Assembly: GCA_020849075.1 (NCBI GenBank)
Contig: JADLGZ010000143.1
Coordinates: forward strand, 1 to 22,084
DNA: 22,084 nucleotides
Origin: Fimbriimonadaceae bacterium
GTDB taxonomy: Bacteria > Armatimonadota > Fimbriimonadia > Fimbriimonadales > Fimbriimonadaceae
Direction: 5' to 3'
Below, in pieces: positions 1 to 7,481 of this stretch; within the stretch, counting starts at the first letter, position 1, and the number at the start of each line of letters is the position of its first letter. The notes below the pieces were generated by a model. That model was not told the origin of the DNA, did not search any database, and saw nothing but the letters and a program-made list of their open reading frames with translations. The position numbers were made by a program, and so were the translations under genes.

Positions 1-64
1 GCCACGGTCTTTTTCAGTATAACCGACGAGGCACGCGGCCCCGTTCCTAATATGGACGACTGGC

Positions 65-1030
65 CTACTTCACTTGATCTGCTAGTTTCTGAAGTTCAGC
101 AACGTTGAGGCTCCCCACGAGTACAACAGTGATTTCGCCAAAGGTCTTAGTGACGGTCGCCAATCCAGGGCCCTGTCTACCTTTGAGGCGCCGAGCATCA
201 ATCGATTTTCGAGTAATGAATAGCGATAAACGGCGGCCTTGGCGGTTGAAGTAGCTCTGGCTTACGGCCCGATTCCCTTGCCCTAAAGGCAGTGCATTGA
301 CGGACTCCAAAACATAGCCTGTCGACTCTGGCAATCTGAGCGGGCGAACTCCGACCGCACTCGCTTGGCGCCGAAGCAGATCATCAATAGTGACGACCTT
401 TGCCCCTTGCCGGGAAATCTTGAAGTCGCTTTCATCGAAAGTGGGGCTGAGATCCACTCGCAAAAACTCCATAGAGCCCACCAATCGACCAGACGGATCG
501 AACAGCTCACGCTTTAGGATCATCGCGGTATCCGGATCAATCCATAGCCTGCCCATCACATTGTTGTTGGCGTCTACGAAAGAAAGCAGCGTCGTCTTCT
601 GCCCTGCTACCGCGCCTCCGGCGCTTTCCTTGATCTGCGTACCTCGCCCCCCCCGAACCATCTCTCCGAGGCGTATCAGAGGCTCATCCAGATGAACTGG
701 GCGTACCTGTATCTCATTGGAGCCCGGGAAGAAGTGCGACCGAGTTCCCCCCACGATCACAATGATCTGACCCGCATCATCGGATCCGGGTTCGAATTCC
801 ACCCTTGACCGACTTCCATCCTGCCAAACCCGTTCAATATTCATTTTGGATTGCGGCCCAAGGCGCATGACCATCTTACGCACGCCCGAATACTTCAACT
901 TAGTTTGGGCTCGCAGCGCGCGTTCAAGAATGGCGCTTTTTGGCCGGCGATTGGCCCCAGCGGGGCCAATCTGACCAACGCTAGAACCAGCTAGGGCCAA
1001 AACACACAGGATTGGGATGAGACTCTTCAA
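65..1030 (-). CDS. RseB/MucB-like periplasmic stress sensor (LolA-fold)
   Basis: This 321-residue exported protein has a signal peptide at residues 1 to about 20 (K near the N-terminus, hydrophobic stretch, SSVGQ cleavage region). Residues about 30-200 look like the LolA-like N-terminal half of RseB/MucB, with repeated beta strands and phrases such as GRLWIDPDTAMILKRELFD. Residues about 215-320 resemble the small RseB C-terminal domain (LSLFITRKSID, then FGEITVVLVGSLN). In E. coli, RseB binds the periplasmic part of the anti-sigma factor and shields it from proteolysis; I infer the same role because the gene follows a sigma/anti-sigma pair. The start is TTG at 1028-1030, inside a TTGA overlap with the anti-sigma stop, with GGAG four bases upstream. 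Identity beyond the fold and context is moderately certain. Confidence 0.75.
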   Translation of the reverse strand: MKSLIPILCVLALAGSSVGQIGPAGANRRPKSAILERALRAQTKLKYSGVRKMVMRLGPQSKMNIERVWQDGSRSRVEFEPGSDDAGQIIVIVGGTRSHFFPGSNEIQVRPVHLDEPLIRLGEMVRGGRGTQIKESAGGAVAGQKTTLLSFVDANNNVMGRLWIDPDTAMILKRELFDPSGRLVGSMEFLRVDLSPTFDESDFKISRQGAKVVTIDDLLRRQASAVGVRPLRLPESTGYVLESVNALPLGQGNRAVSQSYFNRQGRRLSLFITRKSIDARRLKGRQGPGLATVTKTFGEITVVLVGSLNVAELQKLADQVK

Positions 1031-1488
1031 AATGCTCCTAAATCAGCCTCCGTCCATTGATAGTCGGTATTAACGGTCTTCGCCTGAATGGGCTCGGAGC
1101 CATCTCCGGCTCCTGTACTTAACGCGAACACGTTCGCACGATGGGCATCCAAAAGAATCTGCTCTGCGTTAGCGCTACTCGCCAACGAGCCCCCCTTTGA
1201 TGGAACGGGCTTGGTGAGAAAGAATATCGAAGCGGCTACGGCGACTGCTGAACCAAAGCCGACCACGCCCCATTGACGAAATTTGCTTCGCTTAGGTGTA
1301 TGGTGAGTGATCAAGCGCTCGTTCAAAGCAGAACGCCATGCCAAGCTAGGCTCCTCATCAGGTACCTGGCGGACGAGGGATGCGGCGACCTCGCTGGCTC
1401 CGAGGACCTGATCCAGTTCATGAGCTTCGGCCATGCTCAACGGCACTTCCCGGGCCAACTTCGAATAAAGTTCGTTGTTGTCAATCAT
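1027..1488 (-). CDS. Single-pass anti-sigma factor (RseA-like, no zinc motif)
   Basis: The protein has 153 residues. An N-terminal cytoplasmic part of about 70 residues includes SLAWRSALNERL, the kind of helix that sits against an ECF sigma factor. One membrane helix follows (about 73-92), then a periplasmic tail of about 60 residues. It lacks the HxxxCxxC motif of zinc-containing anti-sigma factors, so it is closer to RseA in plan. It starts with ATG in an ATGA overlap with the sigma gene and ends in a TTGA overlap with the RseB-like gene, so all three are probably translated in fixed ratio. The function rests on position, topology and the pairing with an RseB-like protein; sequence similarity alone is weak. 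Confidence 0.72.
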   Translation of the reverse strand: MIDNNELYSKLAREVPLSMAEAHELDQVLGASEVAASLVRQVPDEEPSLAWRSALNERLITHHTPKRSKFRQWGVVGFGSAVAVAASIFFLTKPVPSKGGSLASSANAEQILLDAHRANVFALSTGAGDGSEPIQAKTVNTDYQWTEADLGAF

Positions 1489-2090
1489 GATCGGTAGACC
1501 TCCACCGCCTTCTGGACATGGCTTCTCGCTAAGAAGAGTCGACTCTTGACGGTACCTACGGGAACATCAAGAATCCCCGCTAATTCGTCGTATCCCATTT
1601 CTTCTTTATCATGCAAGAGCAAGACCGTTCGTAATTTCTCACTCATGGTCCCGATGGCTTCCTCAACCACAGTCCTCAGTTCATCATCCAAGACTTGAAC
1701 TTCCGGGTCCCAGCGATGATCGGGCATTTCTAGTGAACCCTCGCTCTCGTCGAAGCTAGCTTCTGGCACCGTGCGCTGCCGCTTGCGGGCATTGTCCACA
1801 CACAGGTTGTAAGCGATACGAAATAGCCAAGTACGCAGGCTCGAACGACCATCAAATCGGTCCATGCCCTGATACGCCCGGATAAAGACTTCCTGAGCAA
1901 TGTCTTCGGCCTCCTCACTAGTGGCCACCATACGGCGAACAAAGCCGATCACACGCGCCTGATAGGCATCAATGATCTTACCAAAGGCCTCAAAGTTCTT
2001 CCGACGGCATTGCTCCACCAAAGCCAGTTCGGCAGATGCATCCAGTCGTTCTCGATTGGTCAATCGTGCTACTCCGAAGATCACAGACAT
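1485..2090 (-). CDS. ECF (extracytoplasmic function) sigma-70 factor
   Basis: This 201-residue sigma factor has region 2 at about 41-106 (EEAEDIAQEVFIRAYQ, then FDGRSSLRTWLFRIAYN, the -10 recognition part) and region 4 at about 138-196. Region 4 contains the helix-turn-helix GYDELAGILDVPVGTVKSRL that reads the -35. Length and the two-domain plan are typical of ECF sigma factors. It directs RNA polymerase to an envelope-stress type regulon, with activity controlled by the anti-sigma factor and RseB-like protein encoded just downstream. No good Shine-Dalgarno lies before the ATG (2088-2090); the bases just upstream are ATAG. A possible ECF-type promoter sits 12 bases upstream, suggesting autoregulation from a near-leaderless transcript. 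Confidence 0.93.
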   Translation of the reverse strand: MSVIFGVARLTNRERLDASAELALVEQCRRKNFEAFGKIIDAYQARVIGFVRRMVATSEEAEDIAQEVFIRAYQGMDRFDGRSSLRTWLFRIAYNLCVDNARKRQRTVPEASFDESEGSLEMPDHRWDPEVQVLDDELRTVVEEAIGTMSEKLRTVLLLHDKEEMGYDELAGILDVPVGTVKSRLFLARSHVQKAVEVYRS

Positions 2091-2101
2091 CTATACGAGA
2101 A

Positions 2102-2125
2102 GACGAAGGATTCACTTGAGAGTTC
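2102..2125 (-). promoter_or_regulatory. Candidate ECF autoregulatory promoter
   Basis: Read on the minus strand, GAAC (2125-2122) is followed by 16 bases and then CGTC (2105-2102). This matches the usual ECF layout of an AAC-containing -35 and a CGTC-type -10. The sigma-factor ATG begins 11 bases after CGTC, which would leave a leader of only a few bases. The match is short and could be chance. Confidence 0.3.
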
Positions 2126-2149
2126 AATGAAGCCCTCAGGCAGACGATC

Positions 2150-2656
2150 TTAGAATCGCACGCCGGCGTAGATCCCCCAGCCGTTGAATTTTGCCTCGGT
2201 GGAACCAACCCACTTAAGCTCAACAAAAGTGGGCATCTGGTTCATATCAAATTTGTATCCCAACCCAAACTGATAGGCCGGGCGGATGCGATTCTCGTTC
2301 TCATTCTCATCGTTTCGCATCTTTGTAAAGCCGGCACCTCCACCAATAAAGTAGTACATCTGGCCGGATTCGGAGACGTAGTTCAGAAGAACCGGCGTGT
2401 TTCGGAAGCTGGATTTCTGAAAAAAGTCTAATGACAATGACAGGCTGTTGTCCGAGCCGTCGTTGTTGGATCCAAGTTTCTTGATTCGATAGTCAAGACC
2501 AAAGGTCGTCCACTGCTTCCCTGCAATCGTTTTTACGGAGCCGTCTACGGGCCAGAACATCCCGATGCGTACACTTGCTCCGAGCGAGGAAGCATCTTGT
2601 GCCATTGCTTGCGCCACGGAAACAAAAGTTAGGGTCAAAATCGTTGCGTATCTCAT
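2150..2656 (-). CDS. Small outer-membrane beta-barrel protein
   Basis: This 168-residue protein starts with a signal peptide (MRYATILTLTFVSVAQAMAQ) and continues as alternating beta strands (LSLSLDFFQ, QMYYFIGGGAGF, YQFGLGYKF, FVELKWVG), ending in GIYAGVRF. The final Phe is the usual signal for outer-membrane insertion by BamA. The frame is open further upstream, but that part overlaps aat and lacks signal-peptide character, so I place the start at ATG 2654-2656, which has AGGA six to seven bases before it. An ATG at 2669-2671, just past the aat stop, is the main alternative. The size suggests a short eight-strand barrel; substrate or role is unknown. It is probably cotranscribed with aat. 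Confidence 0.7.
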   Translation of the reverse strand: MRYATILTLTFVSVAQAMAQDASSLGASVRIGMFWPVDGSVKTIAGKQWTTFGLDYRIKKLGSNNDGSDNSLSLSLDFFQKSSFRNTPVLLNYVSESGQMYYFIGGGAGFTKMRNDENENENRIRPAYQFGLGYKFDMNQMPTFVELKWVGSTEAKFNGWGIYAGVRF

Positions 2657-2672
2657 CGCGTTCCTATACATG

Positions 2673-3296
2673 TTATCCCCAGACGATTTCACGGTGCTCA
2701 ACGCTCCGCAACCGGCGCAAAAACTCATCTTGGGTGACCTCGTACGCGCCGAGCGAGCGCGTGTGTTCGTTGATGAACTGGCAGTCAAACATTTGAAAGC
2801 CAAGAGTTCTTAGCTTTCCTAGGAGAAAGTGAAGCGCAACTTTGCTAGCATCAGTCGCACGGTGGAACATTGACTCGCCACAAAAGCATGCTCCAATTGC
2901 AACTCCATACACGCCCCCTACGAGTTCTCCATCCTGCCAAACTTCGCACGAATGGCCCCATCCTTCCTGGTGTATGAGGGTCCAAACCCGAATGATTTCT
3001 TCGGTGATCCAAATATGCTCGTCCCGCTGGCAGCCTCGCATAACCGCTTCAAAGGCACGGTCAAAAGTCACGTCAAAGCCTGGTCCCTTTTGATACGAGT
3101 CACTTTTTCCGAGGAGAAAACTCTTGTTTAGCGACCGACGGAGCGACCTGCTGATACGAATCCCTTCGATCGGAAGCATCGCCCTCAGCCTAGTTGAATA
3201 GAAGTATGCGGGGCCATCCTTCCCATCGCCCATCACGAAGTACCCCTTTCGATACGCCCAATCTACCGTCCAAGGAGTAAGCGGTACGCCACGCAC
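2673..3296 (-). CDS. aat: Leucyl/phenylalanyl-tRNA--protein transferase
   Basis: Aat transfers Leu or Phe from charged tRNA to N-terminal Arg or Lys of proteins, creating N-degrons that ClpS passes to a Clp protease. The 207 residues contain the family signatures: GELVGGVYGVAIG (about 123-135), GESMF (140-144), DASKVALHFL (149-158), the catalytic-region DCQ (171-173) and HTRSLGAYEVTQDEFL (178-192). The N-terminal part is shorter than in E. coli. The start is GTG at 3294-3296; I found no in-frame ATG or GTG in the dozen codons upstream that I checked. There is no Shine-Dalgarno, but a TAGAAT hexamer ends eight bases before the GTG. The gene is divergent from the DinB-family gene, and an outer-membrane barrel gene follows almost directly. 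Confidence 0.93.
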   Translation of the reverse strand: MRGVPLTPWTVDWAYRKGYFVMGDGKDGPAYFYSTRLRAMLPIEGIRISRSLRRSLNKSFLLGKSDSYQKGPGFDVTFDRAFEAVMRGCQRDEHIWITEEIIRVWTLIHQEGWGHSCEVWQDGELVGGVYGVAIGACFCGESMFHRATDASKVALHFLLGKLRTLGFQMFDCQFINEHTRSLGAYEVTQDEFLRRLRSVEHREIVWG

Positions 3297-3302
3297 AATG
3301 GA

Positions 3303-3309
3303 TATTCTA
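3303..3309. promoter_or_regulatory. Overlapping divergent -10 elements for aat and the DinB-family gene
   Basis: Only 18 bases (3297-3314) separate the two divergent start codons. On the plus strand TATTCT (3303-3308) ends six bases before the DinB-family ATG. On the minus strand TAGAAT (3309-3304) ends seven bases before the aat GTG. Both positions would place transcription starts on or next to the start codons, giving leaderless messages from one shared, partly symmetric -10. I see no TTGACA-like -35 for either. Confidence 0.45.
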
Positions 3310-3314
3310 ACGTC

Positions 3315-3734
3315 ATGAGTGCTCCCGAATTTCTCATTAGTGGCCTAAATGCTGCCGCGAAGCAGATCAATGCCGTGTTTAGCAACATAGCAGCCGACCA
3401 TTGGGACCGACGAGCCACCTCCGAGGCCATGACGCCGCTTGAGAGCATCAGGCATTTGGCCCATTGCTATACCGCATTCATGTCCGAAGCCCGAGGTCAA
3501 TCTTGGGACTGGCGGGCTCCCTTTGACCTCGGGGTAACGGAGCCGGAGGATATTCTAGCGAAGGCCAACGAACTCCGGGCCCAAGCGGTGGACATGGTCA
3601 AGTCAAGTACGGATGAGACCATCTATGAAAAGGCCATTAATTACATCTTGCTCCACGATGCGTACCACGTTGGCCAAATGGCGCTTTTCCGAATGCAGAC
3701 CGATCCCACGTGGGACCCTCACTCACTCTACTAA
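3315..3734 (+). CDS. DinB-family (DinB/YfiT-like) putative metal-dependent enzyme
   Basis: This is a 139-residue all-helical protein of the DinB/YfiT four-helix-bundle superfamily. The expected metal-binding histidines are visible: H47 or H50 in ESIRHLAHCYTAF, and H114 plus H118 in LLHDAYHVGQMALFR. Members include thiol-dependent transferases and hydrolases, and many have unknown substrates, so I assign none. The ATG at 3315 has no Shine-Dalgarno and follows TATTCT at leaderless spacing. The TAA stop overlaps the TAG of the convergent glycosylhydrolase gene through a shared CTAA (3731-3734). Confidence 0.82.
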   Translation: MSAPEFLISGLNAAAKQINAVFSNIAADHWDRRATSEAMTPLESIRHLAHCYTAFMSEARGQSWDWRAPFDLGVTEPEDILAKANELRAQAVDMVKSSTDETIYEKAINYILLHDAYHVGQMALFRMQTDPTWDPHSLY

Positions 3735-5317
3735 TCGGCTCGGAAGTTCTGTCCAATCACAGTTGGGTCCAAGGCTCTATTCGCAAGAGAACTGATATTG
3801 CCAAGGCGATCTACGGCACCCACTGCAAAGGCCCGTAAGGCAGGCGATCGTGGCAAAGATAGCGACATGGTCGTGCCGGGCAACAAGCGTTGGTTCCAAA
3901 CATCTCCAACCAACGTGTTCACAACCCACCAACGGGAGGGTTCAGGCCCGCTCTGAGTCCAAGAAAGGACTAGGTTGCCGCCCGTGTTTACGAGCGACAC
4001 GCTAGGACGCTGAGGGGGGACATTATCCTTCCACGGCGAAAGCGGTGGTAATGCCGGCACACTGTACAGTGAGGCCTTCAATGCCGAACGCAAGCCGTTG
4101 GTGTTGTCACGAATACCCTTTACGCTGTAAAAGACATTGCCAGTTGCTCCAGAGGTCTGACGAGTCAGGGACACTTGATCGACGATCTCTTGGACCGGCC
4201 AATTTCCGCTCAGGGTTTGGCTGGCATTATTCGATGGCCATAGGTGACGACCTTGAAGATTTTGGCTAGCCCACCAGTTTAGGAGCGGCCCGTAAGGCTG
4301 ACCGGCAGAGGCGATGGTCCAATAGAGCTGGGGCGACATGAAATCCACCCATCCGTTGTTGAACCAGAGCTTAGAATCAGCATAGATGGAGTCGTAGGCG
4401 GAAAGCCCGGTCACACCGGGTGGATTACCCGGCTTCCAAATCCCAAATGGGCCGATCCCAAAAAGGACATGGCCCTTGTTCGGCTCGAGCCTAATTGAAT
4501 CATAGATATCAAAGACAAAGTCATTGACATTCTTTCGCCGCCAGTTGGAAAGGGACAAGCCACCGCCGTACAGCGCATAAGTCGTGGAATCCGGGAAATC
4601 TAGGCCGCTGACGGGATATGGGTAGAAGTAGTCGTCGAACACCACTCCATCCACGTCGTAGCGACGGACAAGGTCCATAATGACGTTTTTTACGTGTGTT
4701 CGCGAAGCTGGATCACCGGGATCTAGGAGCCATAGTCCATCGTACTCCCTGACCGAGTTTGGGATCGTCCGATACGGGCTCGTCGGTGCAACGTACGAAC
4801 TCGTTGATGTTGTCGCCGCATCATTCCATCCCACACCAGGCGGGGGCGTGAATTGGGGTGCAGAAACGTCTACGCGGTAGGGATTCACCCATGCATACAG
4901 TTGGATACCCCTTTGATGAGCACCCGCAATCCATTCGGATAGGGGGTCGTAGCCACCGGTTGTAGCTCGCCCCTCTCGTCCCGTCAGAAAGTAGGCCCAA
5001 GGCTCAAGGGTTGAGGGGTAAATAGCATCGGCCTGGGCACGAACCTGAAGAAACGCCGCATTCATCTTGGCATCGGCAAGTCCGTCCAAGATTGCGTTCA
5101 TCTGGTTTCGCTGGGCCGTTACGTAGCTACTTCCAGCACCTCGAGAAGTGGGCCAATCAATTTGCCAAACGGTTGCCACCCATGCTGCCCTCATTTCGCG
5201 AGGAAACGTTGGCACGGCGAGAAGGGGCGTATTGGTGAACGTTCCTTGCGCCCAACCGAGCGAAGCACCCAACATGGGGATGGCAACTAAATTTCTCTTG
5301 AGACGCACAGCACCCAT
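3731..5317 (-). CDS. GHL10 family-10-like glycosylhydrolase (first tandem copy)
   Basis: This 528-residue exported protein has a signal peptide at about 4-23 (VRLKRNLVAIPMLGASLGWA), then the TIM-barrel domain of the glycosyl hydrolase-like 10 (DUF187) family. Conserved phrases are EMRAAWVATVWQIDWPTS (41-58), FLQVRAQADAIY, YAWVNPYRV, and DGVVFDDYFYPYP (about 223-235) with the acidic pair D228/D229 probably in the active site. An insert of about 15 residues near 160-187 is absent from the second copy. After about 430 comes a fibronectin-like beta domain ending in a VDRLGNIS motif. Family members are thought to act on cell-wall or extracellular glycans; the substrate is unknown. The gene lies 25 bases after its paralogue, with weak Shine-Dalgarno, and overlaps the convergent DinB-family stop. 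Confidence 0.88.
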   Translation of the reverse strand: MGAVRLKRNLVAIPMLGASLGWAQGTFTNTPLLAVPTFPREMRAAWVATVWQIDWPTSRGAGSSYVTAQRNQMNAILDGLADAKMNAAFLQVRAQADAIYPSTLEPWAYFLTGREGRATTGGYDPLSEWIAGAHQRGIQLYAWVNPYRVDVSAPQFTPPPGVGWNDAATTSTSSYVAPTSPYRTIPNSVREYDGLWLLDPGDPASRTHVKNVIMDLVRRYDVDGVVFDDYFYPYPVSGLDFPDSTTYALYGGGLSLSNWRRKNVNDFVFDIYDSIRLEPNKGHVLFGIGPFGIWKPGNPPGVTGLSAYDSIYADSKLWFNNGWVDFMSPQLYWTIASAGQPYGPLLNWWASQNLQGRHLWPSNNASQTLSGNWPVQEIVDQVSLTRQTSGATGNVFYSVKGIRDNTNGLRSALKASLYSVPALPPLSPWKDNVPPQRPSVSLVNTGGNLVLSWTQSGPEPSRWWVVNTLVGDVWNQRLLPGTTMSLSLPRSPALRAFAVGAVDRLGNISSLANRALDPTVIGQNFRAD

Positions 5318-5342
5318 AATACAAAACTCTGGCCGATTGTGG

Positions 5343-6767
5343 TTACGGCAAAACTCTTGGTGCGGAGGCGTTTCCTACTCGGTCAATCAATGAGATGGCC
5401 ACTGCTCCCGCATCCTTTAGGACCACGCTTTGGCCAACGGCCTCAACCACTTTCACCAGGTGCCAAGATCCGCGCACTTCTTGTTGGATGGCAAAGAAAC
5501 GGGCATCAGCCGTCCCCGGCTTTTCAAGAATAATAATATTGCCATCCTTCTTTGCATTTGGAGTCGGAGGGACTTTGTTGCCCAGCCACGGGCTCGCTGG
5601 AACTAACTTGCGCTCCTTGTAGGGTCCATCCAGCAAGGCTTGGTCAATTCCCTTCCAATCATTCATTAGGGCCTTCATGCTGAAGTGAACCGCACCATTG
5701 ACGGCCGGCTCATCGGTTAGCTGAAGCTGCCTGACCACTTGCTTAGCATCCCAATTGGGAGCGTTGTCCCCAAGCCGACTTGTGAATAGGCCAGGCCATA
5801 GATGCCGCTTCTTCGCATTTGTTGACTTCCAATACTCAAGTAGGACCGGGAAACTCTGTGCCGTCTGCTCAATGGGCCAGTAGAGTTGAGGCGTGAAATA
5901 ATCCAACCAACCCTCTTGCCACCACTTGAGGGCATCCGCGCTCAGGTCCTCGTACTGGTCCACACCCGCCGTAATGCCTTGGGGGATGCCAGGGCGGTAG
6001 ATTCCGAACGGACTAATGCCAAATTTCACCCAAGCCTTGCGTTGCTTGAGACCCTTGTAGACCCGCTCGATAAAGTCGTCCACATTCTTCCTTCGCCAAT
6101 TGCTGAGGCTGAGTATCCCGCCGGCCTGTTTGTAAGCAGCATAGGTTTTGGAGTCGGGGAATGGTACGACCTTGCCCGATTCGCGCACCGGATAAGGGTA
6201 GAAGTAGTCGTCAATGTGGATTCCGTCAACGTCGTAGCGATCAACGACATCCATAAACACGTCAAAGCTCCGGTCTTGGACAAGCTTCGCACCTGGGTCC
6301 ATCCATCGGTAGCCTCCGTAGCTGTAAACGATGTCTTTATGAGTGTTCGCAATATGGTCAGCCGGTATCGGGCTCTTCTGAGCGGGATGAAATGCGCGGT
6401 AAGGGTTGAACCACACATGGAGCTCAAGCCCACGCTGATGGGCTTCCTTGATAGCAAAAGCGAGGGGATCGTAGTCGGGTCCCTTGCCCGCTTGTCCACT
6501 TAGATAGTGGGACCAAGGCTCAAGTTTGCTCCGATAGAGCGCGTCGGCACTGGGGCGAATTTGAAAGATGATCGCATTCATATTGAGTTTCTGCGCCCGT
6601 TCAAGGATGCGAATCATTTCGAGCTTCTGTTGATCGCTGCTCAAGCCAGGTTTCGTTGGCCAATCAATGTTGTCTACCGTTGCCACCCAGGCGGCTCGGA
6701 ATTCGCGTTCTACCGGGGGCGGGGTCGCTTGGGCCATAAGGGTTGTCGCGAGGATCGTCGAAAGCAT
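5343..6767 (-). CDS. GHL10 family-10-like glycosylhydrolase (second tandem copy)
   Basis: This 474-residue paralogue of the adjacent gene has a short signal peptide (about 1-13, MLSTILATTLMAQ). The barrel shares RAAWVATVDNIDWPTKPG (24-41), IIFQIRPSADALY, HVWFNPYRAFHP and DGIHIDDYFYPYP (about 181-193, acidic pair D186/D187), plus LSLSNWRRKNVDDFI. The C-terminal beta domain ends with SLIDRVGNAS, matching the other copy. The two lie head to tail and probably arose by duplication; this copy is first in the transcript. Before the ATG (6765-6767) there is TATGGT five bases upstream and a weak GGTGAG, so either a leaderless or a poorly led start is possible. The product is probably secreted or periplasmic and works on an unidentified polysaccharide. 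Confidence 0.88.
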   Translation of the reverse strand: MLSTILATTLMAQATPPPVEREFRAAWVATVDNIDWPTKPGLSSDQQKLEMIRILERAQKLNMNAIIFQIRPSADALYRSKLEPWSHYLSGQAGKGPDYDPLAFAIKEAHQRGLELHVWFNPYRAFHPAQKSPIPADHIANTHKDIVYSYGGYRWMDPGAKLVQDRSFDVFMDVVDRYDVDGIHIDDYFYPYPVRESGKVVPFPDSKTYAAYKQAGGILSLSNWRRKNVDDFIERVYKGLKQRKAWVKFGISPFGIYRPGIPQGITAGVDQYEDLSADALKWWQEGWLDYFTPQLYWPIEQTAQSFPVLLEYWKSTNAKKRHLWPGLFTSRLGDNAPNWDAKQVVRQLQLTDEPAVNGAVHFSMKALMNDWKGIDQALLDGPYKERKLVPASPWLGNKVPPTPNAKKDGNIIILEKPGTADARFFAIQQEVRGSWHLVKVVEAVGQSVVLKDAGAVAISLIDRVGNASAPRVLP

Positions 6768-6820
6768 ATCTCACCATAGCAGACGCATAGCCTCTTTGTC
6801 TTGGATGCTCCTCGGCTGAA

Positions 6821-7357
6821 TTGATCTCAAACTTAGTAGACTGCAGCATCGAGCAAATCAAATCGAGAGCAGTTGCTGCCTTCGCCCAGGATGTCGAACT
6901 CCCGATGGGACTCATCCTTGACGAAGTTGAAATCCGGGCCAAGAATGTGGCATGGAAGGACGGATTATCGTTGGCGAATCCAGCCGAAGCACTCGTGCGA
7001 ATTTCTGAGGCTAGGCTCCAAGCGTTCGCCGCCTCCCAATTACCGCCGATGGTTCACAACCTTCAGGTGCGCTTTTGCGAAGGGCTCATCCTCGCCACAG
7101 CCTCGGTGAGAGTTGTTTTTGAAGTAAGCGCAACCGCCCATCTTGCACTGGAGATTGTCAACAGTCAGAGCCTTCACCTAAAGCTAGTAAGCTTTGAAGG
7201 ACCATCCGTCGCGAGAAGCATTCTTGAGAACCAGATCGCGCAGCGCAATCCGGTGTTTGAGGCAACTTCCTTGCCGATGCCGATTACGTTGGACCGGGTT
7301 GCGGTGGGTGAGATGCTAGAACTTGCCGGCACCGTGAGCGTGTTGGCGGTCAACTGA
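6821..7357 (+). CDS. DUF2993/LmeA-like protein of unknown function
   Basis: This 178-residue protein begins after an in-frame stop at 6788-6790. The only usual start codon near the front is TTG at 6821, which has no clear Shine-Dalgarno. The sequence has an amphipathic helix (IEQIKSRAVAAFAQDVELP), a basic beta pattern and several strands (LHLKLVSFEGPSVARSI, ITLDRVAVGEMLELAGTVSV) resembling the lipid-binding TULIP-like fold of LmeA/DUF2993 proteins. That match is from overall pattern only. No signal peptide or membrane segment is visible. The tRNA-Leu gene follows 25 bases after its stop, so the two may share a transcript. Confidence 0.6.
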   Translation: MISNLVDCSIEQIKSRAVAAFAQDVELPMGLILDEVEIRAKNVAWKDGLSLANPAEALVRISEARLQAFAASQLPPMVHNLQVRFCEGLILATASVRVVFEVSATAHLALEIVNSQSLHLKLVSFEGPSVARSILENQIAQRNPVFEATSLPMPITLDRVAVGEMLELAGTVSVLAVN

Positions 7358-7382
7358 CCGGGGTATCTTTTAGCTTGGCCTT

Positions 7383-7468
7383 GGGCGAGTGGCGAAATTG
7401 GTAGACGCACTGGATTTAGGTTCCAGCGGTTAATAGCCGTGAGAGTTCAAGTCTCTCCTTGCCCACCA
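7383..7468 (+). tRNA. tRNA-Leu (anticodon UAG)
   Basis: An 86-base cloverleaf can be folded by eye. The acceptor arm pairs GGGCGAG with CTTGCCC (one G-U). The anticodon stem CTGGA/TCCAG encloses loop TTTAGGT, giving anticodon UAG (7417-7419), which reads CUA Leu codons. A long variable arm (CGGTTAATAGCCG) is the class II mark expected for tRNA-Leu, and the T arm GAGAG/CTCTC carries TTCAAGT. The 3' CCA is encoded (7466-7468). The next gene's ATG lies only 13 bases beyond, so tRNA processing may set the 5' end of that message. Confidence 0.97.
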
Positions 7469-7481
7469 CGGTGTCATCAGG

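Noticed and set aside
2657..2803. N-terminal extension of the small outer-membrane barrel gene
   Set aside because: It overlaps aat in another frame, is Arg/Ser-rich without signal-peptide character, and a proper signal peptide with AGGA begins at 2656.
5886..6503. Long plus-strand open frame opposite the second GHL10 gene
   Set aside because: It lies wholly antisense to a gene with clear family motifs, has no ribosome site and no recognisable motif of its own.
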